A DNA stretch of 56,942 nucleotides. Source: Cupriavidus pauculus. Lineage in GTDB: Bacteria > Pseudomonadota > Gammaproteobacteria > Burkholderiales > Burkholderiaceae. The notes below the pieces were generated by a model. That model saw only the letters and a list, made by a program, of their open reading frames with translations, was not told the origin of the DNA and did no database searches. The DNA lies in the NCBI RefSeq assembly GCF_002858765.1, contig NZ_PJRP01000024.1, positions 35,560-92,501 on the forward strand, given 5' to 3'. Numbering within the stretch: position 1 is the first letter of the stretch; each line of letters opens with the position of its first letter. Of the stretch, positions 51,019 through 56,942 are shown in pieces. The translations under genes and the position numbers were made by a program.

Positions 51019-54000
51019 GCTTGGGCTCCCGTTTCCTGGGAGGACGGTCCGGATTTGCGGCGCCGCTCCTTGATGGACGTCACCACGACGAAGAACAGCG
51101 GCACCCAGAAGATGGCAAGCACCGTGGCAGTGATCATGCCGCCGATCACACCGGTACCGATGGCGTGCTGGCTGCCCGCGCCTGCGCCTTGCGACACCGC
51201 CAGCGGGAACACGCCAAGCATGAACGCCAGCGACGTCATGATGATCGGACGCAGACGCATGCGGCAGGCCTCGACCGCCGCCTCGACCACGCCCTTGCCG
51301 TGGTCATGCAGGTCCTTGGCGAATTCGACGATCAGGATCGCGTTTTTCGCCGACAGGCCCACCGTGGTGAGCAGACCCACCTGGAAGAACACGTCGTTCG
51401 ACAGTCCGCGCGCCAGCGTCGCCATCAGCGCGCCGATCACGCCCAGCGGCACCACCAGCATCACCGAGAACGGAATCGCCCAGCTTTCATACAGCGCGGC
51501 CAGACACAGGAACACCACGAGCAGCGACAGCGCGTAGAGCGCCGGTGCCTGCGCACCGGACAGGCGCTCTTCGTACGACAGGCCGGTCCACGAGTACGCA
51601 ATGCCCTGCGGCATCTGCTTCATGATTTCCTCGACCGCGGCCATGGCCTCGCCCGAGCTCTTGCCGGCAGCCGGCTCGCCCAGGATTTCCACGGCCGGTA
51701 CGCCGTTGTAGCGCTGCAGCTTCGGCGAGCCATACCCCCACTTGCCGGTGGCGAACGCCGAGAACGGCACCATGTCGCCCTTGTCGTTGCGCACGAACCA
51801 CTTGTTCAGGTCCTCGGGGTTCATCCGCGCGTTGGGACGACCCTGCAGGTACACGCGCTTGACGCGGCCACGGTCGATGAAGTCGTTCACGTAGCTGGAG
51901 CCCCACGCGATCGACACCGTGCTGTTGATGTCGGACAGCGAGACGCCCAGCGCCCGGGCGCGTTCGTCATCGATGTCCAGCACGTACTGCGGCTCGTCGT
52001 TCAACCCGTTCGGACGCACGCGTTGCAGGGCCGGGTTCTTGGCGGCCAGCGCCAGGAACTTGTTGCGCGCTTCCATCAGCGCCTCGTGGCCCAGGCCAGC
52101 CTGGTCCTGCATGTAGAAGTCGAAGCCCGTGGCATTGCCCAGCTCCTGCACCGCGGGCGGCGCGAAGGCAAAGGCCAGCGAGTCGCGGAACGTGCTGAAC
52201 TTGGCTTGCGCGCGCTTGGTCAGGTCGAACACGCTCGTGGCATCGCCTTCGCGATCCTTGAACGGCTTGAGCAGGATGAACGCAAGACCCGAACTCTGGC
52301 CACGACCGGCAAAGTTGAAGCCGTTCACCGTGAACAGCGACTCCACGATCTTGCCTTCGTCATTGAGCAGGTAGTTACGCATCTGGTCCAGCACGGTCTG
52401 CGTCCGCTCGGCCGACGAACCCGGCGGCGTCTGCACCTGGGCATACAGCACGCCCTGGTCTTCTTCCGGCAGGAACGACGTCGGAATCCGCGTGAACATG
52501 AAGCCCATCGCCAGCAGGATCAGCACGTAGACCAGCAGGAACGGCGAGCGCCGCTTGAGGATGCCCACCACGCCACGCTCGTACTTCTGCGTGGACCGGA
52601 TGAAGCTGCGGTTGAACCAGCCGAAGAAGCCACCCTTGTGTTCGCCGTGATCCCCCTTTTCGATCGGCTTGAGCATCGTCGCGCACAGGGCCGGCGTCAG
52701 GATCAGCGCCACCAGTACCGACAACACCATCGCGGAGACGATCGTGATCGAGAACTGGCGATAGATCACGCCGGTGGAACCGCCAAAGAACGCCATCGGC
52801 AGGAACACGGCGGACAGCACCAGCGCGATACCCACCAGGGCACCCTGGATCTGGCCCATCGATTTCCGGGCGGCCTCCTTCGGCCCCAGCCCCTCCTCGG
52901 ACATCACCCGCTCGACGTTCTCCACCACCACGATGGCATCGTCCACCAGCAGACCGATGGCCAGCACCATCCCGAACATCGTCAGGGTGTTGATCGTGTA
53001 GCCAAATGCGGCCAGCACGCCGAACGTGCCCAGCAGCACCACCGGCACCGCGATCGTCGGGATCAGCGTGGCGCGGAAGTTCTGCAGGAACAGGTACATC
53101 ACCAGGAACACCAGCACGATGGCTTCGAGCAGCGTCTTGACCACTTCCTGGATGGAGTCGGCAATCACCGGTGTGGTGTCATACGGGAACACCGCCTTGA
53201 TGCCCGGCGGGAACGAAGGCTCCAGCTGGTTCAGCGTGTTGTGGATGTTCTTGACCGTTTCCAGCGCGTTGGCGCCCGATGCCAGACGAATGGCGATACC
53301 CGATGCGGGCTTGCCGTTGTACTGCGCATTGATCGAGTAATCCTGGCCGCCCAGACCCACTTCAGCCACGTCGCGCAGGCGCACCTGCGAGCCATCGGGG
53401 TTCACCTTCAGCAGGATGTCGCCGAACTGCTCGGCGGTCTGCAGACGGGTCTTGCCGATCACCGTCGCGTTCAGCTGCTGCCCGCGCACCGCCGGCAGGC
53501 CACCGAGCTGACCCGAGGCCACCTGGACGTTCTGCGCCTTGATGGCGTTGCTGACATCCAGCGGCGCCAGCTGGAAGCTGTTGAGCTTGGCCGGGTCGAG
53601 CCAGATCCGCATGGCGTACTGCGAGCCGAACACCTGGAAGTCACCCACGCCGGAAGTCCGCGAGATCGGATCCTGCAGGTTCGAGACGATGTAGTTCGAC
53701 AGGTCTTCCCGCGTGGTGGCCGGATCGGTCGAGATCAGGCCGACGATGATCAGGAAGTTACGCACCGACTTGGTCACGCGGATACCCTGTTGCTGCACTT
53801 CCTGCGGCAACAGTGGCTGCGCCAGGGCCAGCTTGTTCTGGACCTGCACCTGCGCGATATCCGGGTTGGTGCCTTGCTCGAACGTGGCCGTGATGGTCAT
53901 GCTGCCGTCGGAGTTCGATTCCGACGAGATGTAGCGCAACCGGTCCAGGCCGTTCAGCTGCTGCTCGATCACCTGCACCACCGTGTCCTGCACGGTTTGC

Positions 54001-54161
54001 GCCGAGGCGCCCGGGTAGTTGACGGCGATGGCGATGGTGGGCGGCGCGATGGCAGGGTACTGCGTAACCGGCAGCGATCGTATCGACAGCACGCCGGCCA
54101 GCATGATCACGAGCGCGATCACCCAAGCAAAGATCGGCCGCTCGATAAAGAAATTAGACAT
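51015..54161 (-). CDS. RND multidrug efflux permease (AcrB/MexB-like, HAE1 family)
   Basis: A 1048-aa inner-membrane proton antiporter with 12 helices and two large periplasmic loops. It begins MSNFFIERPIFAWVIALVIM, typical of AcrB. The proton-relay residues are visible: the two Asp in GLLVDDAIVVVENVERVM and the Lys in SAKNAILIVEFAKDL. Members export hydrophobic drugs, dyes and biocides. The gene follows the membrane-fusion gene by 26 bp. The strong match to HAE1 over HME excludes a heavy-metal pump of the Czc/Cus type. Confidence 0.96.
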   Translation of the reverse strand: MSNFFIERPIFAWVIALVIMLAGVLSIRSLPVTQYPAIAPPTIAIAVNYPGASAQTVQDTVVQVIEQQLNGLDRLRYISSESNSDGSMTITATFEQGTNPDIAQVQVQNKLALAQPLLPQEVQQQGIRVTKSVRNFLIIVGLISTDPATTREDLSNYIVSNLQDPISRTSGVGDFQVFGSQYAMRIWLDPAKLNSFQLAPLDVSNAIKAQNVQVASGQLGGLPAVRGQQLNATVIGKTRLQTAEQFGDILLKVNPDGSQVRLRDVAEVGLGGQDYSINAQYNGKPASGIAIRLASGANALETVKNIHNTLNQLEPSFPPGIKAVFPYDTTPVIADSIQEVVKTLLEAIVLVFLVMYLFLQNFRATLIPTIAVPVVLLGTFGVLAAFGYTINTLTMFGMVLAIGLLVDDAIVVVENVERVMSEEGLGPKEAARKSMGQIQGALVGIALVLSAVFLPMAFFGGSTGVIYRQFSITIVSAMVLSVLVALILTPALCATMLKPIEKGDHGEHKGGFFGWFNRSFIRSTQKYERGVVGILKRRSPFLLVYVLILLAMGFMFTRIPTSFLPEEDQGVLYAQVQTPPGSSAERTQTVLDQMRNYLLNDEGKIVESLFTVNGFNFAGRGQSSGLAFILLKPFKDREGDATSVFDLTKRAQAKFSTFRDSLAFAFAPPAVQELGNATGFDFYMQDQAGLGHEALMEARNKFLALAAKNPALQRVRPNGLNDEPQYVLDIDDERARALGVSLSDINSTVSIAWGSSYVNDFIDRGRVKRVYLQGRPNARMNPEDLNKWFVRNDKGDMVPFSAFATGKWGYGSPKLQRYNGVPAVEILGEPAAGKSSGEAMAAVEEIMKQMPQGIAYSWTGLSYEERLSGAQAPALYALSLLVVFLCLAALYESWAIPFSVMLVVPLGVIGALMATLARGLSNDVFFQVGLLTTVGLSAKNAILIVEFAKDLHDHGKGVVEAAVEACRMRLRPIIMTSLAFMLGVFPLAVSQGAGAGSQHAIGTGVIGGMITATVLAIFWVPLFFVVVTSIKERRRKSGPSSQETGAQA

Positions 54162-54187
54162 GGCAAATCCTTATGCGTCGGTCCCGA

Positions 54188-55351
54188 TCAGGACTTGGCG
54201 GCCGGCGCCGAAGCAGCAGCCGGAGCAGAGGCCGGAGCCGCGCCCGCTTGTGCCGAAGTGGCCTCGGTAGCCTTCACCTTGGCGCCGGGGCGCACGAACT
54301 GCAGGCCTTCGACGATGACACGGTCGCCTGCCTTGAGCCCATCGGTCACAAGCCAGCTGGTGCCGATCGTGCGGTCGGTCTTGAGCACGCGCAGTTCCAC
54401 TTCGTTGTTGGCGTTGACCACCAGCGACGTCGGCTGCCCCTTCAGGTCACGCGTCACGCCACGTTGCGGCGCCAGGATGGCAGATTGCCTCACGCCTTCA
54501 GCCAGGCGGGCGTGCACGAACATGCCGGGCAGCAGTTCGTTGCGCGGGTTCGGGAACACGGCGCGCAGCGTCACGGATCCAGTGCTCTGGTCCACCGCCA
54601 CTTCCGAGAACTCCAGCCGGCCGGCTTCGGCGTAGGTGCTGCCATCCTCGAGTTGCAGCAACACCTTGGCGGCGTTGGCACCGGCGCCCTGCAGTTGGCC
54701 ATTGGCAAGTTCCTTGCGCAGGCGCAGGATCGAAGCCGACGGCTGGGTCACATCCACATAGATGGGGTCGAGCTGCTGGATCGTGGCCAGCGCGTTGGCT
54801 TGCCCGTTGGTAACCAGCGCACCCTCGGTCACCAGTGATCGGCTGATGCGGCCCGAGATCGGCGCCAGCACGCGGGTGTAGCGCAGGTTGATGTGCGCCT
54901 GATCCACGGTCGCCTTGGACTGCAGATACGATGCCTGGGCTTCGGCGTACTGCTGCTTGCTGACCGCTTCGTCACCGACCAGGCGGCCGTAGCGTTCAGC
55001 CAGCAGCTTCGACGACGCAAGCGTCGCCTCGGCGCTCTTCGCGGTGGCTTCGTATGTGGACGGATCGATCTGATAGAGCTGCTGGCCCTGCTTGACGTCG
55101 GTACCTTCGACAAACAGACGCTTCTGAATGATGCCGTTGACCTGCGGGCGAACTTCGGCGATCCGGTACGGCAGGGTGCGACCGGGCAGGGACGTATCCA
55201 GCGTGACGGTTTCGTCCTTCAGCGTGACAACTTTCACTTCAGGCGTCTGGGCCGCGGGGGCTTCGTTCTTCTTGCCGCAGGCGGTCAGAGCCGTCACGGC
55301 AAGAGCCAGCATGCCTGGAATCAAAGCACGCCTGGCGCGCATTGCTTGCAT
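54188..55351 (-). CDS. RND membrane-fusion lipoprotein (AcrA/MexA-like)
   Basis: A 387-aa periplasmic adaptor. The signal peptide ends in lipobox LTAC (C25). It has the lipoyl half-motifs (RIAEVRPQVNGIIQKRLFVE and INLRYTRVLAPISGRISRSL), a coiled-coil hairpin between them, a beta-barrel and an Ala-rich tail. It bridges pump and outer-membrane channel. ATG 55351 (MQAMRARRAL) is chosen for GAGGAA 6 bp upstream. It is the first gene of the mfp-rnd-omf operon. No TetR-type repressor gene is found upstream, unlike many acr/mex operons. Confidence 0.94.
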   Translation of the reverse strand: MQAMRARRALIPGMLALAVTALTACGKKNEAPAAQTPEVKVVTLKDETVTLDTSLPGRTLPYRIAEVRPQVNGIIQKRLFVEGTDVKQGQQLYQIDPSTYEATAKSAEATLASSKLLAERYGRLVGDEAVSKQQYAEAQASYLQSKATVDQAHINLRYTRVLAPISGRISRSLVTEGALVTNGQANALATIQQLDPIYVDVTQPSASILRLRKELANGQLQGAGANAAKVLLQLEDGSTYAEAGRLEFSEVAVDQSTGSVTLRAVFPNPRNELLPGMFVHARLAEGVRQSAILAPQRGVTRDLKGQPTSLVVNANNEVELRVLKTDRTIGTSWLVTDGLKAGDRVIVEGLQFVRPGAKVKATEATSAQAGAAPASAPAAASAPAAKS

Positions 55352-55684
55352 AGCGATTTCCTCGAGGATGAAACGAATTTGGTTCTTCTTGGTGCCGGCC
55401 AAAGCCAGGCGGGCGCCACGGCGCGCGTGGACGCAATTGGCGTGCCTGGATCAGGCACGTATCGGATAACGGCTCAACGGATAGTCGCCATGGGCCCCTG
55501 CTTTCGCCGGCTTCGCCGGCCTGGAGGAAAAACTGAACACCGGCCACGCCGCGCGCGCGTCCGGCACAGGGCCGCCCGATGGACAACCCTGCTCCCCGTA
55601 CTCTCAAATGTCCTGCCCGATCTTCGATTATCGGGACTACTGTTGCGCGCGTAAGGCCGTGCACCGATCTATGCGGGCATCGTC

Positions 55685-55698
55685 TTGTCGATCGACAA
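55685..55698. promoter_or_regulatory. Perfect 14-bp palindrome, possible operator
   Basis: TTGTCGATCGACAA is its own reverse complement. It lies 334 bp upstream of the membrane-fusion gene start, in a locally AT-rich stretch. It could bind a dimeric repressor encoded elsewhere; the distance to the gene makes this tentative. Confidence 0.35.
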
Positions 55699-56094
55699 CA
55701 ATAATCGTTTTCACCAACATCTGCAGACGCTCAATTCTATTGTGGCGTCTTTTACACAATCCAGCGTCCGTAGGAACGCTCCGGCGTCGGCCGCTCCCTC
55801 CTCCAAGGTGAGCCGCCAATTTACCGCAATGCAGCATTTGAGCCGCTTGCCTGGCAAACAGTTCAATAAGCATGCTGCCTATTTCTGCCGCCGGCCATTA
55901 TGCTACCAGTTCGGAGATAAATCAGGATGACAGAAAATTGGCTGTAATGAAGCGAAATACTTCATCTGAGCGGGGGAATCCGAAACGATTGCGTGGAAAT
56001 GGAAGGGTAAGCGGGCGACGTGGCTCGCTGGCGGGACAGTGTTTTGCGTGGTTGGAACAGTGATTCTGGCGGCGCGACGTGGTATCGCTTCAAT

Positions 56095-56120
56095 AAAAAT
56101 CCCCGCCGACGGCGGGGATT
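56095..56120 (-). terminator. Rho-independent terminator of the small exported protein gene
   Basis: On the minus strand AATCCCCGCC pairs with GGCGGGGATT around a GTC loop (56098-56107 with 56111-56120), followed by TTTTTATT, 31 bp after the stop codon. Confidence 0.88.
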
Positions 56121-56151
56121 GCTGTTTCGGCGGCCGGCAAAAGTCGCCGCG

Positions 56152-56553
56152 TCATGCGCCATCGAGGAAACGATTGCGGGGACCCAGTCGGCTGCCCAGC
56201 ATCGGACCGTTCCAACGCATGTCACCGCGATACGCGGAGGCACCGACACGGTCCGGCTCCATGCCGGCGGTTGGCGCAGGTTGATACGACGGGGCCGGTG
56301 ATTGGTAGGTCTGCTGTTGCGGCGCAAGATCCTGCCTGGTTGAACGGTCCGCACCCTGCGTGTAGGGGTCGAACTTGTCGCCGGCGCGGGCGCCGCTCGT
56401 ATTCGGATTGGTCGGACCGTATGTGCTGCTGGGGGTGGCAGCTCCTTGAGTGTACGGATCGCGCGGACCCGGCGTCATTTGCGCGAAAGCCGAGATCGAG
56501 AACACAGCGAGTGCCCCGGCTGCAATCACATTTCGCGGTCGAATCATTGGCAT
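56152..56553 (-). CDS. Small exported protein, Pro/Gln/Tyr-rich
   Basis: A 133-aa protein with signal peptide (MPMIRPRNVIAAGALAVFSI...AFAQ). The mature part is low complexity, with two copies of a DPYTQGA motif and proline/glutamine runs (APQQQTYQSPAPSYQPAP), ending in GSRLGPRNRFLDGA. It is probably periplasmic or surface-located and natively disordered; no family is recognised. ATG 56553 is preferred over ATG 56559 because GGAG is at the proper distance from 56553 only. It is a single-gene unit with its own terminator. Confidence 0.75.
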   Translation of the reverse strand: MPMIRPRNVIAAGALAVFSISAFAQMTPGPRDPYTQGAATPSSTYGPTNPNTSGARAGDKFDPYTQGADRSTRQDLAPQQQTYQSPAPSYQPAPTAGMEPDRVGASAYRGDMRWNGPMLGSRLGPRNRFLDGA

Positions 56554-56813
56554 GGTCATCTCCGGAAAGCAGTAGGACAGCAGGTGTGCCGTCCCCGTAG
56601 CCACTACGGAGCGAAAGGCGTGCCGGATACATTTGGGCCTATTTCGGCACAATGCAGCAAGAATATGAGGGAATCGGCCGGATCTGGCCTTGAGCTTTTA
56701 CAAGGCGCCGGTAAGGGCTGCATCGAAACTCGATGGTGGGGCCCCAAGGGCATTTGGCGCCCGCCGGCATTTGCACCGGCTTGCAAGGGCGATATCGTTT
56801 CGCGCGCCGCAAA

Positions 56814-56847
56814 AGCAAAACCCCCAAGCTTTTAGGGCTTGGGGGTT
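56814..56847 (-). terminator. Rho-independent terminator after the rrn operon
   Basis: On the minus strand AACCCCCAAGC pairs with GCTTGGGGGTT (56819-56829 with 56837-56847), 7-nt loop, followed by a T-rich run (TTTTGCTTTT). It lies just downstream of the 5S gene. Confidence 0.92.
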
Positions 56848-56859
56848 CTGGGTATAAGA

Positions 56860-56942
56860 GCCTGGCGCTGACCTACTTTCACACGGGTATCCGCACTATC
56901 ATCGGCGCAAAGTCGTTTCACGGTCCTGTTCGGGATGGGAAG
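56860..56942 (-). rRNA. rrf: 5S ribosomal RNA, 3' part
   Basis: The minus strand reads CTTCCCATCCCGAACAGGAC at the window edge, then CGACTTTGCGCCGATGATAG, and ends near GTAGGTCAGCGCCAGGCTC. This is the conserved 3' two-thirds of a beta-proteobacterial 5S rRNA. The exact 3' end is uncertain by a few bases. The gene and presumably the rest of the rrn operon continue beyond the right edge. Confidence 0.95.

Larger units (their letters stand above)
55352..56151. other. Gene-free region of 800 bp upstream of the RND operon
   Basis: No gene is supported; short frames exist but lack ribosome sites and recognisable sequence. The stretch should contain the RND operon promoter (minus strand). The 55690-55950 part is AT-richer than average. 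A perfect 14-bp palindrome is listed separately, and the terminator of the small exported protein lies at its right end. Confidence 0.6.

Noticed and set aside
51021..54635. A plus-strand frame of 1204 codons opposite the RND genes
   Set aside because: It runs across two real genes, is His/Gln/Arg-rich and has no ribosome site. The minus strand encodes clear AcrB- and AcrA-type proteins.
55637..55873. Minus-strand gene upstream of the RND operon (possible regulator)
   Set aside because: Only 78 aa, no helix-turn-helix of TetR or MarR type and no ribosome site.
56554..56813. tRNA gene between the exported protein gene and the rrn terminator
   Set aside because: No cloverleaf arms or TTCGA-type T-loop could be found; the stretch looks like an ordinary promoter region.

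Overview
The window is high-GC DNA typical of a Burkholderiaceae beta-proteobacterium. Cupriavidus/Ralstonia is the best guess, based on the 5S rRNA fragment, the complete Wsp operon, the caa3-type oxidase, the TctA/TctB transporter and many DUF families common in that group. The genus is an inference from gene content; no alignment was run. About 45 protein genes are supported. A 5S rRNA gene enters from the right edge on the minus strand, so the window abuts the end of an rrn operon.

Layout. 1-3.8 kb: a DUF6600/FecR-like exported protein that runs off the left edge with a Gln-rich repetitive tail, then a GGDEF-EAL protein. 4.0-12.5 kb: a complete wspABCDEFR surface-sensing operon (receptor, two CheW-type adaptors, CheR-TPR methyltransferase, CheA-REC kinase, CheB-type methylesterase, REC-GGDEF diguanylate cyclase), tightly overlapped and divergent from the GGDEF-EAL gene. 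12.5-19.2 kb: a 37-aa small gene, a PRC-barrel protein, a frameshifted PBP2 (mrdA-like) gene, a DUF4397 lipoprotein, a small winged-helix regulator and tctBA without tctC. 19.2-19.65 kb: an intergenic stretch with several nested inverted repeats. 19.65-24.1 kb: a MATE exporter, an aldehyde dehydrogenase and a DUF2252 protein. 24.1-28.8 kb: a five-gene heme-copper oxidase operon resembling coxMNOP plus a subunit IV. 29-38.4 kb: small membrane proteins, rubredoxin, a giant DUF748/AsmA-like protein, an MHS-type transporter, a PHB-depolymerase-family esterase and an FNR-like regulator.

38.4-42.8 kb is the most eroded part: DUF2950 next to a truncated DUF3300, an orphan IS3 OrfA-like protein, an 849-bp gene-poor stretch, a LysR regulator, an orphan intrinsic terminator and a deleted NarL-type response regulator that reads in frame into cobB (cobyrinate a,c-diamide synthase). 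44.2-56.6 kb: marR with a DHA2 exporter, DinB, arginase, a frameshifted guanine deaminase, a MexAB-OprM-like RND tripartite operon, a small exported protein and the rrn terminator/5S.

Functional themes are c-di-GMP signalling (Wsp and the neighbouring GGDEF-EAL protein), respiration (caa3 oxidase, FNR-like regulator, rubredoxin), efflux (MATE, DHA2, RND) and nitrogen release (arginase, guanine deaminase). Two genes (mrdA-like, guaD) carry single-base frameshifts. These may be real lesions or consensus errors, and raw reads would settle it. I did not find a clearly unprecedented system. The best candidates for something undescribed are the structured 19.35-19.48 kb element, the orphan terminator/possible sRNA at 42.3-42.5 kb, the Cys cluster of WspD and the small-protein genes.
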